DNA from: Eucalyptus grandis
Taxonomy: Eukaryota > Streptophyta > Magnoliopsida > Myrtales > Myrtaceae
Direction of reading: 5' to 3'
Assembly (NCBI RefSeq): GCF_016545825.1
Contig: NC_052619.1
Location: 68,210,115-68,274,114, forward strand
Length of the DNA stretch: 64,000 bases
Shown: positions 22,887-36,300 of the stretch, one piece after another
Layout: each line of letters begins with the position of its first letter
Numbering within the stretch: position 1 is the first letter of the stretch
Made by a program: the position numbers and the translations under genes
The notes under the pieces: model-generated
The model's database searches: none
Told to the model about the DNA's origin: nothing
The model's input: the letters and a program-made list of their open reading frames with translations, nothing else

Positions 22887-25056
22887 CAGTGACAGGGAGG
22901 GGCCTTCACTGCTATTTTCAAACTTGAATTCTCCTTCTGCCCATTCAATAGTACTTACTAAATACCAAAACAATGTATAAATTAGGGTATAGTTTCGTTT
23001 TGGGTTCTTGTTCAGGAATTGTTTTCCCAGAGATTTTGTGTATTAGGGGATGGGTTAGCTCAAGAGCAAAAGACAAGATTATGTATCTGCAAATTTATTT
23101 TTATTTCGCTTGTCATCTTCTGATTTCATGAACGAGTGAATTCGCCATCAAAGTTCAACGATGACTCCATCTACCATGTCAATAGTGATCTTCTACGCCA
23201 TTCCTATTGTGTTGATCATTAAATGATAGATGCGGTAGAAAGTAAAAATGAACTTGCAATGAAGCACAAATTATCTCGCAATTAGCCCTTTCCTATAGAT
23301 CACTAATCCATCTTCTTCGCCTACTTATCCTAACTAACTTACTTCAAGATGCCTCATCACACATGTTGACATTCCATTACCAGTATATTTGAATGTATTA
23401 ATTATGATAATTTGTGATTTTAGGATATTATGATGATAATTTTCTTACAAATGGAGACATCCTTAAATGTACTAATTTTCTGTTTTCCCGAAAATTTCCA
23501 GATGAGAATATCAAAAGAAAGAAAGAGAAGGAAAAGAAGCACGTCGAAGAGAACCCATTTCATTTTATCACTTTGAAATATCAAAAATCCATTTCTTCCC
23601 TATACACCAGCTTTCATTTCAAAAGGGTATTTTTCTTCCCTCATCTAATTTTCTTCCATCATATTTTATTATAATCACTTTATCGTTACAAAATGAAATA
23701 AAGATACATTGTTCATTCTATCTATTCCATTTTGCCTTCTTCTTTTTTTGCGTTTTATGATATTTCTCTCTCATCCCATATCGTCGTACCAAATGTCACC
23801 TAAATATGCTCCGAACGTGCGCGAGCCTAGGTCACAATAATGAGTGGCTTAAGAAACTGATTGAAAAAGTTAGATGACAATGACTTTTTTGAGAAACCTA
23901 ATTCCTACTCAATCTAATTTGCCTCTCTTTCTGCACAAAACGACTTCATAATAATTAGAAGAAAATTAAAAGATTTTTAATGCATAAAGTGGGACAAAAA
24001 CGGACTCGGCCACGCCAAGATAGGAAGGGGAAAAGCAAAGGATCTACATCAAATCTGCTGCAGTGCCACTAATTATTAGCTACTCAATTTCGCTAACCTG
24101 GTTTGTCCTTTGGAGTGGCGACAAAAGTTTGGCCCGTTCCTTGTGGCCATGGCAATGCCAATATTCAATTCGATTCGATTGAAATATTTGATGACATTAC
24201 GTTAAGATCATTGACAAAAGGGATTGGAATCTTCCTCTCTATATTTCTGGGCCCTTGCCCAGCAGAAGGATGGCCCCCTCCTCTTATATTGATTTTCTAC
24301 TGGCCCCGCATGGAAGCATCCGGACATGTCCTTTCTTCCCTAATTCAAGCAGTGATTTGATCATGACATTCGGGTGATATGGACATTGAGATGGCCAGAG
24401 CATACTAAGGTAATGCATCATGTTCGGCCTAGTTTAATCAAGTACTTAACCATCTCAGAAAATCACGATGTGGTGCTTCGACCCGTCGGGATCCTGGCCA
24501 AGAAGCCTAGGCCGCGTGTTCTTGCACCAAGTCCTATGGGGGGTTGACGCCGATGCTTGCTTGTAAATTTTAGAGCGAAACGAAGCTGCTTTTCTTGCAT
24601 TGAAAGACCGGCACCCCTCGGCTCTTTTTGGACACGCAGATCTCGTACTCAAAACTAGCCATCCTAATTCACAGAAATCGGGCTTAGTAGCAACGAAACT
24701 TTGAGGATGACTTTGAAAGGAGCACGAAATTATTACGGATCATGGATACGAGAATCTGAGGTACCAAAAGAATTTGCAGTTTGTGTGTGATGGAATAGGC
24801 AACGAAGCAACGAAGCATTAGCTCTCCCCGAAACGGACTAGATTGGTATGCACATTCTAGTACGACTCGCTGTTTTCTTTTGGAAAACTCTGATGGAATG
24901 AAATTCAGAGAGTTGAAAACTGATGCCACCTTGAAGCCGTGTAGAGAAGATTGGTATCAAGGAAGTGACATCCAACCCAACAGAATTGACATGAAACTTG
25001 CTGCAGAATAAATTCCGTCTTCATTTACCGACCATCGCGACAAAGGCAGATTTCGC
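22887..25056. other. intergenic, no gene recognised
   Basis: Contains the bHLH 3' UTR and then AT-rich DNA. The stretch at 23400-23810 has A/T-rich arms resembling a short inverted-repeat element. Around 24450-24650 the DNA is less AT-rich but only weak frames are present. Confidence 0.5.
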
Positions 25057-26348
25057 TCATTCATAATGCTGCACTACATGAAATTTGAGGTACAATCCAT
25101 GATACAAAGCAACCCAAATCTGTTCTGCAGGCATCATTGCTAGTTTTAGAGTGTGACAAAACATCCAAGTTTTCAGCCTATCAGCAGCTCCACGAGCATA
25201 GGGTACAATGGGCTTGTACACTGCATATGTGCTCATGAACCAACTGGCGTGTGTGACAAGATTTCGAGCCCGCCAAGTCCCGATGTACACATGAACATCG
25301 GGCCGAGTTAACGGACTACCATTCAAATAGACTTGCCCTTTGAAATTCTGCACCATCCGTTGAACTTCAAGTTGCCGTGGTAAGATATTTCTACTGATAA
25401 GACCTGACTGAAGCGGCTGTGGACTGAATAATTTGAGAGAGAGAGAACAATTGAGATGAAAGGTGATCGCAAAACGCGTGAACAAATCAGCAAAGAACAC
25501 AATCACAATTTGTACACCTCCTTAGCAAATAAATCGCAAGCCAAGCAAAATCATGGCACGAATGATTATTATGGAACCGAATGATCTTATGCCAAGAGAC
25601 TTTAGAAGCCTTGGATCTTGGCAAACTCTGAGCATTGGAGATGGAAAGCCTGCCACTGGCAGCAGGGGACTGAAGAATTCGATCAGAGCAGCCAACTTGA
25701 GGAAATTGAGTACTGCAAATAGCTTATTGAACAGCAATCGAAGCATTACACTGAGAATGAGGAGCCCAATAACAATCATTTTCTTGATGATCTCATAAGA
25801 GCATGATAGTTTTATAGCCTCTATGTTTATAACTTTTAGAAACAGATAGTTCACAGACTATGAACTGCAGAAACCATATCAGATGTATTAGTCCTTACTG
25901 ATCCCTGAGCATATGCATGGTCCATTCTTATGCCCGAGCTCCTCCTGGACCCTGACTTGCCACTGATTGTGCTGGTGCGATCTGATATGTTACTTGTTCT
26001 AGCAGATAAAGTTAGTTGGGTTCACGGGCAATTCCGCATCCTCTCAGGATGGATGCAACACGTCTGAGTTGATGGAAAGCATATTGGCACCATGAGGCAA
26101 ATCCCAAAAGAATTGCTCCCATTCTAAGTAGCACTACAGAGTAAATTCTGTCGACATTTTTTCTTTTTCCCAAAAGGTTATGATTGAGCAAACTTGGCTC
26201 GATCAACTGTTCACTCTCCATCTTCTTTCAAAAAGAATAGCTCACACTCATCACTGATCAGACCACTCTATTGTGATTATCTGTCTCAGTATCGAATGCA
26301 GGAGATTTTGGTTCTTAAAGAGTGCAAACTTTCAGTGACATGCTGGAC
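25057..26348 (-). other. minus-strand frames of unknown identity
   Basis: Several sizeable minus-strand frames lie in series: 26221-26012 (begins MESEQLIEPSLLNHNLL), 25998-25851 (…SNISDRTSTISGKSGSRRSS…, stop TGA, preceded by the acceptor CTAACTTTATCTGCTAG), 25854-25522 and 25506-25057. Their amino-acid texture, especially 25998-25851, is protein-like and a branchpoint/acceptor is visible. I could not assemble them with valid donors or recognise a family. They may be exons of an unidentified gene or chance frames downstream of the ATL gene. Confidence 0.25.
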
Positions 26349-26722
26349 TTAAATGAATTTAGTCAAGACTTCAAGCTGCCCCCCATAATTAAGAAATGTT
26401 TCTTCACAAGAAGCATCGTCAATTATTCTCTTAACATAGCGTTTGTACAGTAATTGAAGTTGGCCAAATTGGATTTGATTGCTACTCCGGTCCTGCAAAT
26501 AGCAGATTGGAATGAACTATCGCGCACAAAAACACTTAAAAATTATATAATAAACTCCAATATGTATCCATTATAGCAGACTTAGGCGTAACATTTTCAG
26601 AGTGTGGACATGAACTTATAACCAACGATAAACTCTTACAAGGCAAATGCCTGGAGTATCTCTCTATTGCGCTAAAAATACATCAATGCATCGAAAGACC
26701 GGCTATTAGGGAAGCCTCCTGA

Positions 26723-28135
26723 TTAAAATGAATTTGCCGGATTCTGGTTTCTGGTCTGTCCGGATGGCCATACTTTTCCCCCTGAAGAAAGTGACCGGTT
26801 CATCGGAACAGGTCCCTTCTGTTGTGACTGCCCGAAAGAAGAAAATTTCATTGCTCTGCGCACTCTAGAACATTCACCATCTTGCCTGGCAGCGACTTTA
26901 ACATTCGAACTCTTTGTTTGTTTTGCCCTAGTTTTCAGTATGCCTTCAGCAGCGGAAATGGTAATATCAGCCGATAATGATCGTCTCGTCGGTTCAGTAT
27001 CTGTATCAGTGACCCTTCTCTGTCCTTCCTTTGTTTGTTTCACCCGAGTTTTTAGTATGCCTTCTGCAGAAGAATTGGTAATATCCGCGGAAAATGACCG
27101 TCTTGTTGGTTCAGTCTCTGGATCCGTGACCCTTCTACGTCCTTCACTACCCAGATAACTTGGAACAGGGACTTCATAGCTCTCTCCACTGCAAAAACTC
27201 GGAACCTTGTTTACATTATCGCAAATCATTCCGTCTTCCATATGCGATGTGCTAACTCCATCATCTTGGCCCTCGCTTTCACTGCTTTCAACTCTTGCTC
27301 GAGTGTTTTCACTATTACTATGACTCTCAATCATCGAATTCTCTTCCCTGGAGCCTAAATTGTTCAGTCCAGGCTGTTCCACATCCGCACTAATGCGGCC
27401 ATTCCTAGCATCTCTGACTATCGGCGCACGACATAGAGGACAATTCTTATGAGACCTCAACCAAGTATCAATGCAAGGGACATGAAATGCATGGCTACAC
27501 TTGGGCAAAAGCCGGAGATTCTCGCCATCTTCGAACTCACCGAGACAAATGGAGCACTCCGTCCCTTCGATCAGCCCTTCACCCTTCCCGTACTCGAAAG
27601 CCGTAATGGAATCGATGACGGACTGATCGAGGCCGACCGTGCGGATGAACCATATCGGGTGCTCTAGGGGCGGCCCCTGGTCTTCATCCAAGAAATCTTC
27701 CTGCGTATGAAAAAGAATCGGTGCGTCTGTTCTTCTCCTCATCGAGCTGTTCCGCTTCCGGTAGTACTTCACTAGGATCCAACAGACGATCCCTGTCAAG
27801 AGAACAGAGCCAAGGGCATACCAAATGATGGTTTTGCTATCTGGGAAACAATTATCATTGGTTTTGGTCTCCGGGGATATCGTCCTAGCGGCTGCGGCGC
27901 GGCGGCGGCGGCGGCCAAGGATCATCTTGAGGAGGAGGTTTAGGGGGGGGATCCTGCGGGTGCAAAAGCCTAAAAAGCTTTCTGTGAGGAGAAGCCATTG
28001 AGCAAGGAATGGACCATAACCGAACAGAGGGTGGCCAAGAATTTTCAGTTCAAGTGAGAGTTTTTGAACAAGCCTCGAAAGAAAGGAGACGTTGATTGCT
28101 TGGAAAATCAGAGGCCAATGGGGTGTCGTTTTCAT
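26723..28135 (-). CDS. RING-H2 E3 ubiquitin ligase, ATL family
   Basis: A single uninterrupted exon encodes up to 470 residues. One membrane span lies at about 103-124 (IIWYALGSVLLTGIVCWILV), followed by basic residues. The ATL hallmark GLD is at 168-170 inside HPIWFIRTVGLDQSVIDSI. The RING-H2 finger spans 194-235 (C194, C197, C213, H215, H218, C221, C232, C235), with DTW at 223-225. This wording is closest to the ATL13/51/52/54 group. ATL proteins are membrane-anchored ligases that transfer ubiquitin from E2 enzymes. The tail holds a 39-residue block in two tandem copies (331-369 and 370-408). The start is uncertain: the ATG at 28135 gives 470 residues and the next in-frame ATG at 27925 gives 400 residues that still include membrane span and RING. 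A GT-AG intron may lie in the 3' UTR (about 26639-26493). Confidence 0.88.
   Translation of the reverse strand: MKTTPHWPLIFQAINVSFLSRLVQKLSLELKILGHPLFGYGPFLAQWLLLTESFLGFCTRRIPPLNLLLKMILGRRRRRAAAARTISPETKTNDNCFPDSKTIIWYALGSVLLTGIVCWILVKYYRKRNSSMRRRTDAPILFHTQEDFLDEDQGPPLEHPIWFIRTVGLDQSVIDSITAFEYGKGEGLIEGTECSICLGEFEDGENLRLLPKCSHAFHVPCIDTWLRSHKNCPLCRAPIVRDARNGRISADVEQPGLNNLGSREENSMIESHSNSENTRARVESSESEGQDDGVSTSHMEDGMICDNVNKVPSFCSGESYEVPVPSYLGSEGRRRVTDPETEPTRRSFSADITNSSAEGILKTRVKQTKEGQRRVTDTDTEPTRRSLSADITISAAEGILKTRAKQTKSSNVKVAARQDGECSRVRRAMKFSSFGQSQQKGPVPMNRSLSSGGKVWPSGQTRNQNPANSF
26912..27145 (-). repeat. in-frame 117-bp tandem duplication in ATL gene
   Basis: Codons 331-369 and 370-408 encode near-copies, both containing TEPTRRS(F/L)SADIT and AEGILKTR(V/A)KQTK. 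Unit length is 117 bases, so frame is kept. About seven residues differ between copies. Confidence 0.92.
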
Positions 28136-28440
28136 GGAAGACTCGAAGCATTCTACTTGGCGCGTTTGTCTTGGCGTATGTTTTGGGGGTCAAATTTACT
28201 CAATGCAAAGGACAAGCCATGAATGGCTCTTTAACATCGAAGGTGACAGTTCTTGGACAATCCTTGAAAGGAGATTTTGACTATTTGGAAGAATTAGAGG
28301 TAAAGAAGGAGAGAGAGTCGTTTTCATGGAAGACTCGAAGCATTTGCTTGGCAATTTCGTTTTCGCGTTTGTTTTGGGGGTCAAGAGCCCAATGGGAGGG
28401 ACAGAGTCATGTGTCTTTACTGGAAATATTCCACGCGTTT
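28125..28440. repeat. imperfect 192-bp direct duplication over ATL 5' region
   Basis: The segment beginning GTCGTTTTCATGGAAGACTC at 28125 recurs at 28317. Both copies continue through CGAAGCATT, a CTTGG(C) segment and GTTTTGGGGGTCAA. The copy nearer the gene contains the ATG at 28135; the farther copy contains an equivalent minus-strand ATG near 28327. Confidence 0.85.
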
Positions 28441-28481
28441 ACGTGACGCTTGGGGCTATCTTTGCCTTTGGTAAAATAGTA

Positions 28482-28505
28482 CTCTCTCTCTCTCTCTCTC
28501 TCTCT
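28482..28505. repeat. (CT)n microsatellite
   Basis: Twelve CT dinucleotides upstream of the ATL gene. Confidence 0.95.
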
Positions 28506-30207
28506 GTTGTTTTGCTTCTTGACATTGAGAGGAGATAGTATTGCCCCGGAGATTGGGCGAGTGTTTAAGCGTTTAATGCAAATACACCTAGACTCCGTGT
28601 TTGAATTACAACGTTTTCTTCTTAAAGTAATCTTGCCGACTACGCCCATCACCCTTTTGGATGGAGCAAATACCCGATGCATGTGGACTTAGCGATTACA
28701 AAGTATTCTTGGAATTAATCGAGCCAAAGGTTCAGACACCAGCACCATTCGATATGAAGCAGGTGAGACAACATTTTGTGACGTTGCATGGGTCATTTAC
28801 CGAGAAAATTCGTAAGGGATTGGTTCTGCGTGACCTAATCTCATGAGGTTGTTTTAGGTGAGAAATTAATCCGAGATCTAACGCGCAAAGCCGGGCGGTG
28901 TTCATGACTTTTGAATATTGCTCCGTCGGCTCAAGAATCAGGGAGACAGGTGTTAAATCAGCCTCCAACTATATCACATCAAGGGGGGCACTAGGACAAC
29001 TAGTCAAGTTGGAGAGATAAGGCGTTAGGTCCACCAATTTACCAGTTTGTCTTTTGTGCAAGGTTTCTATCACTAGTAATAATCAGCTCCCCCAGTTACA
29101 CCTCATCAGCCAATGAAGTGATGGGGAGGAGGAGGAAAAGAAACAAGAAGACCAGTTCCCCTTGAAAACGAAGGTTTGGAGGTAGTGCATATGAATGCAC
29201 TACACAACATTATTACATATATAGCTGTATCATATTCATATGGAACCTAAAGAGATATTAATGAGTGCAATGGTTGTTAAATGTTAAGTGGAAGAGGTAT
29301 GTGTATTCACTATATATACACGGCACGGAAGTGGGAACGAAAATCATGAATAGGCTAAAAACCATTAGTTGCGCAATATTTTCGCTTGGTGGTCGTACGA
29401 TATAATCTTCAACGGGGGCAGCAGCCCTCGCTCGAGTTAGTAGATTTCATGGATTGCACAACTAATGAATGACAAACTTCGACCTAGCAACACTTCTCAT
29501 AACCTCACTAGGAATTGCTAGTTGAACATGACCCAAGCAGTATAAGCAATAGTACGATCTCTTATTGTCAGAGATCGCCGGTGAAACCGTAATGAAGATA
29601 AACAGAGCAATTGCAAGCGATAAGAGCCAAACAACATAATGACATAATTTGAATCACTTGTGGTGTTTTGGAGTCCAACCTTCTTCGACAGTTGAAGTCT
29701 CTTATTTGAGTTGCAGTCCTTCATTCTAGTTGAGTGGTCAAAGCAGTCCCACCAGTGTGGGATTTTCTCATTCTCACTAGTAAAAGCATATGCGTGATCA
29801 GAGCCAAAGTCTAACCTGAGGGACCGACCATAAAGAAGAAGTACATGCAGTGGATCTGACTGCTCATTTTATAGAAGCACTCAAAAATTCCACCCTACCA
29901 TGTCTTCTACTGTGCAAACTTAAAACCGGAATTCATTCAAGAACTAAAGAGGCTATTGTCTATGGTCAATCGGACATAGCAAGTCCAGATGTTAAACTCC
30001 AGGGTCTTATGTACGGTTAGTCTCTACCTCTCGATAACCCCAGGCACGAGAGAGGCTCTATAAACAACTTCACCATCCAACCTGAGCTCATCTCCATGCA
30101 ATGTGCCTGCATTCCCAGCACACATGCAAGCTGGCACACCCAGACGCAAACAGGCACACATGCTCTCGCATGCACCCATATTGTGCGCACGTGTGTATGA
30201 ATATAAT

Positions 30208-30238
<31 letters not shown>

Positions 30239-30397
30239 CATTATTGAAAGTCTCGAACTGGGAGCTAGTACTATGAGTCTAATTGGCTAGACGATTTCCT
30301 TTTTCTTTTAGGCCTTCAGATGAACTATGTACATTGACAATATTTACATAAATAACATGAAACAGAGCTGCTTCTAACCACCACAAGTACCTAAAAT
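28506..30397. other. intergenic between ATL and helicase/RBR genes
   Basis: No recognisable gene. A purine-rich GA microsatellite with one interruption lies at 30208-30239, in the presumptive 3' flank of the helicase/RBR gene. Confidence 0.6.
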
Positions 30398-33300
30398 TCA
30401 GATAATAGCCATATGAACAGACCTCAAATGGTCATAGCAATCCTCGCTGGTTCTGAATAATTTCAAGCACGCCCAGCAGAGGTGCCTTCCACACTTGCAC
30501 TCTATATGGTTGCAACCATCTACCTTTTCTATTGTGTACCCACACTGTGGACATTCCTTCACATGGTCTTTCCCCGAACACCACTGCTTGAGAGACAAAT
30601 CAGGATCTTCCTTGTACTCCCGATACCTCTCACAGGAGACATAAGGATGATGCTCCAAGTGGCACCTGGTACAAGTCTCAGCATAGCAGGCTCCACAGAG
30701 AAACGGCTCAGGGAGTATTCCAGGACCAGTGACACGATAAACTGAAGGACAGTCCGGGGAGGGGCAAAAGCGGTATAACCCCCCACTCGAAGCGACATAT
30801 GCACCCAAGGAGGCACGAAATAGTTCATCCAATTTCTCAGCTGACAATAATGATCTCAAATCAGAAACCAAAAGAGGAGCCCCACAAACCTCATGAGCAC
30901 AGCATATGGGAAAACTATCAAGGTTTCTAATAGCAGATTCACACTGCTCCACCAAACAGGCCCGGCAGAATTGATGTGAACAGCCCTCAAGCCGGTAGCC
31001 ATCCTCAACCTCGCAAAAGCAAATCGGGCAGGAATCTTCTGCGGCTACCACCGCTTCATTAGGTGTCTCTGATGAAGAACCAATAGCCTTCGCCAAATCA
31101 TAAATAATCTCCTCTACCTTTTCCTTCATCTCCTTATTGCCCTTCATAAAGATGATGTGGCGACCAGCATTAAGACAGATTTCAGAATCAGGTACCTTTT
31201 CTTTAAGTCCATCAAGGTTGGGCCCAAATGTCTTGACAACTTCCTTCATCAGATCAGGAGGCAGATCCCTACCACGAAGTCGAATTTCAAGTTGCTTGCT
31301 TTTATTAAGGTTTACAAGGGTTGTGATGAGTTTCTCCTCTGCTTCAGCAATTTTCTCTGAAGATCCAAACACGTTCAATTTCAACGTGTGCCTGTCGAAT
31401 AATATCCAGGTTCCAGTCTCTTGCCGGAGTGATTTCAAGAGAGTGATGCCATCTCTGGAGAAAAGAATCTGTACTACAGCAGGAGTGAGACTAGGGTGGT
31501 CAACAGTCTTCCCTCTCATAAGCTCTTCCACAGGTCTTCTCATCTCTGCCACGGTTCTTGTTGCATTGGCAGAAATTCTCACTCGAAAGCAACCATTTGA
31601 TGTCCTGTCCGAATGACATTCTGCCCCTGAGATGAGGTTATTTACTGCAGTTAGTCTCCGTCTACAGAAAAGTATGCGTTACTCAGCGCATATGGGATAT
31701 GCGTAAGCATTCAGAAATTGATGCTGTGGCTGTGAATGTCATTACCCCTCTCAAATCAAAAGCTTTTGAAATAAAAATAATAAAATAATAAAAAATAAAA
31801 ATAAAAATTCCTCATTTTTTGGAACACTTTGAAAGGCAGCAATGCAACAGCAACCTTCATATATTCTAGTTGATGAACTATATGCTCCATAATTTCCCGG
31901 TCTGTCATTGTTGATATGTAATTCATCAACCTTAAGACATATACCAAAAGCAGAATCAAGGGTTGGTAGTTTCCACTAGATATGTAATTCGTCGACCTTA
32001 AGACAAATAAACTTACGAACAAACAAGGTAAATTCAAAACTTCCCCAGACCTCTCTCACGACCTTCACTTCCAGATATTACATTGAAGATATGCCGTGCA
32101 ATAAATCAATTTCATCAACCGAAAATATTGATCTTCCATGAAACAGCAATTCAGCAATGTCACAAAAACAATAGGAATGGTATAGCAATTCAGCAATGTG
32201 ATAAAAACCAAAAAAAAAAAAAAAACGAGCATCTACACTTGATATCACAAGGAAAGTCATGCAACTATAGTTTTCAATTATATTGTTTGTAAAATGGTAA
32301 GAGCAATTCAGGGAACTTCCGACACAAGAAGTTAAAGACACCACAGACTCGCATATAGGAAATATTTCAGACTTTTTTAAAACCCCATTTGTCATAAATT
32401 ATTGCATCCAGCACTACAAGTGGTTAAAAGCTAATAACAGACCATAAAAGAGGATTAGGGTGCAGGTGCAGCAATATAAACAATTTTTTAATCATGGGTT
32501 ACATTTCCTTATCCAAGGATACAACGGGAGATGGATACTGCCAAACTTCAGCTTCGAGATATAAAACAACCTCCATGGGCATAGACTATATAGTAATTCA
32601 TAAAGTTACTTACCAGAAACTATTAATGACATTGATGCTGATGTACATTAAAAAAAAATGAAATGCAACATTGGCAAATATGCTCATTGTAGACACAAAG
32701 AACAGCAAAGGACCTTGTTAAGAATGATACTAATGATACTACTGGCACTTACTCAAGCCTACAAAAACCAGAAACACCAAACAGACACAACTAAAGAAAC
32801 AGGACATACAGAATGCCCTATTATTTGTCTACGGGGCTCCAAACACCAACTTCCACTTAAAGAGCAAGGTTCTAATAAATAGGTTCTGATTTCTGCAACA
32901 ATAGGCAAGCACTACGCATATTTTTACCATTCTGGTGTGACCAGACAAAAAGAAGTAGCTTCCAGATGCTGTCACAGACTAGCAATATTTACAAGAACAA
33001 ACAAGAAAAGAAGAAAGTATCTAGTAAGAACATAATAGACCAGACTCATAATGAATCATGCAGTAACAACTAGTAGAAACATTATTTTCACCCCCCCCCC
33101 ACCAAAAAAAAAGGCTTGAAAGTGAGATGAGAATGTAGAAGTGATGCCAGAACTACCTTCAATTTCCTTGAAATTTGCAAGCAAATCTTCCAGTTGCTCT
33201 TTGATAACGTAATAGACAGGTGCGGGACATGATAAAGAGGTGTGAAACAATTGCTGGCACTTTATCTTCTGCCAAGGCAAAAAACCAGGCAATACCTTTC

Positions 33301-36300
33301 CATCAATTTGCTCCAAAGCTTTTGCAGCCTCCAAATGTAATCTGCCATCAAAGGTGATCAAAGCCTTCATATTGGTCTCTTTAGGTTCAGGTAGATAGAC
33401 TTGAACACTAAAATGACTCGCCCGAGGGTTATTTTTGGGCATGAAAGGAGTGATCTCTCTCAGGAGGGCCTCTTCACACTTGTTGATTGGAGGATTCTCC
33501 ACAAACTTTCCTCTAACCAGGAAAAAATCAAGGATTCTCCTGTCAGTGGCTCTCCTCAACTCATCCAAAATTTCAGCTTCAGAAAGCTCTTTTCCAAGTC
33601 CTTTAATCACTACACTGCCCTTGTAATATTTGCCAACATCACAACGAGTATATTGGCCCCCTATAACCAAGTTGGAGAAATGAAAAAGCAGGATAGGCAC
33701 ATCACGGACATCACATTTTACAATGCCTAAACCTGTACTCTCCCTCCGTGGCCAGTGGACTTTTGCTTTGACAGCAGGAAACGAGTAAAACTTATTATCA
33801 CTTCCCAAAAATGACCGTGATGGATGCAACTTCAGCATGGCATCACCAAATTCAACTTCTTTCATCTCAGCAGCTCGTTTGGCAGCCTCAGGGGTAGCAA
33901 AAGTTATCCTGCCCCATCTGTCCTTGTCGTCGCCATCTGGCAAGCTGCCTGTGAATTTATGGATGGCACAAATGCTACCTTGTGTGTGTTTTTCAAGAAA
34001 AACCAAAAGCTCCTTATCATCGACAGAATTAACATTCGGATGACATACATCAATGGTCAAAAAGTTCTTATCCAGTTCCAAATGCCTAATCTCAGCACCA
34101 GCTCCAAACAGTGCCACGGGGGCTGAAATGCCTGGGCAATGATATAAGCACTTTTCAATGCATTCATTCAGCAACCATTTCTTTTCACAATCCAGTGAGT
34201 CACCGACAAGAGTAAAAACTTTTTTCATATCCTGCGAAGAAGCAAATACTGAAACCTCATTTTGATCCACGTCAACTTGAACAGTCACCCGTTCATCCAT
34301 ACACTCTTCCCGAAGATGTGCTATAAGGACTTGAAGGCTACAGTTGGACCTCCCACAAAACCTCTTCAAGAGAGTACTGCCATAACCAGTCATTACCCTC
34401 GATTGCAACTTCCGACTCTCAATCTCATCAAAATCAAACAAGGGAGGAGGGCAAAGTGTAGACAAAAAGTCAAAATCGAAAGCTGTAACACAAACCAGAT
34501 ATGGAATAGACGATGATATGATTTCACCAAAAACGACCCATCTCGGCTTCTGCCCAAACGATAACAACGAACATGAAGGGTGTAATTGTATATGCTGACC
34601 AGTCAAAGCCACTTCAAAACCAAGTTTATCGCATCCAGAGTACATGGCAACATTTTCAGAAAGACAGGATAGTATAACTTTCTTTAAAAGGTCATCAAGC
34701 TTATTAGGCTTATAAGGATCCCAATGCCAGACAGATGGGACTGTAATGTTGAGTTCCCTTCTAAGGCAGTCTTCAAATTCCTTGACTGTCTCTTGGCATC
34801 TTCTCATTGATTTGGCATTGATGCTGTTCTCCCAACACCACAGATTCCGCTTTTCTTGAGGCACAGACTCCCATTCTTTGTAAACAGACAGAAGAGTGAA
34901 CAGATCACCATCACGATGGCAAAACTGCAACTTCAAGCAATCAGATTTAAGCTTGTCCGTATCACTACCAACTCTGCAAAATATGCTACTTGCATTTGCC
35001 ATCACAGCAGCAAGAACAACACCTTCTCTGCCCAAGTCATGATGAAAGCAACTGTAGATCAACTTACCTAGCCGAGGTTCAGCTCCAACCTTAACCAAAT
35101 ACCTGCCGACATCTGTCAACTCATAAGTACCATCAATCACAGTAATGGCCCCCAACTGAAGAAGATTTCTAATGGCCATGTCAATGGCTTTGTCAGAGGG
35201 GGCATCAACAAAATCAAATTCCCGCAAATCATTAATTCCCAAAGCGAGGATCCTCAGAACAGCAATGCCTAGATGCACCCTAAGAATTTCAGGTTCCTGG
35301 CTGCGGGGCATCGAGACAAAGTCAGACTCGGCATAGAGCCTATAACACCGTCCAGGTTCTGTTCTCCCTGCTCGACCAGCTCTTTGATTCGCAGAACTTT
35401 GGCTAATCCTGCAAACTTTCAGAACATTCATCCCGGTGCCTGGTTCGAACTTGCTTTCTTTCACCCAACCAGAATCGATCACGTACTTAACTCCAGGAAT
35501 GGTAAGTGATGTCTCAGCAAGATTCGTGGAGAATATTACCTTTCTTTTCCCGGGATACTCCTGGAAAACTCGTAACTGCTCTTCATAAGCGAGCTTCCCA
35601 TGTAAAGGCAGCACAACCACAGATGGATCTTCAAACTTTTCACAAGCCCACTCTACTTCCATTTGAGAAGTTAAAAAGGCAAGAATGGTCCCTCCTCTCT
35701 CTCTTCTGTTAATCTCACTAGCCATCCTCAGAACATCATCAACATATGATGCAATAACCCCGGTAGAATTTGCCCTAGCAGATGAAGGTGGCACATATCT
35801 GATATCTACTGGAAAGTTTCTACCCACAACATGAAATATAGCACACCCATAGAAGTATTCTGAAAGCTGGTCTGCATCAGCTGTTGCGGACATTATGATA
35901 AGCCTCAAATTAGACCTCCGGCCAAGTAATTCTTTAATTACTGCCAAAAGGAGATCGGTGCTCAAGCTTCTTTCATGTGCCTCATCAATAATGATGCAGG
36001 AAATCCCAGATAAATCCTCGTCACACATGTAGTGTTGCAACAAACAATGATCAGTCATGTATACTAACTTTGACTTCAAAAATTGAGAAGAGGAAAATGT
36101 GAGATCACGGACAACTGCATTGCCTGCATAACAACCAATACTTTCATCTCTGACCCGCTCTGCTAAGGAAATTGCAGCAATCTTGCGAGGTTGAGTACAT
36201 ACTATGGAACCATATGCACCCACTCCTGAATCAGCAAGAAATTGAATCAACTGGGTGCTTTTCCCCGAACCAGTTTCTCCTATCAATACCATTATCTGTG

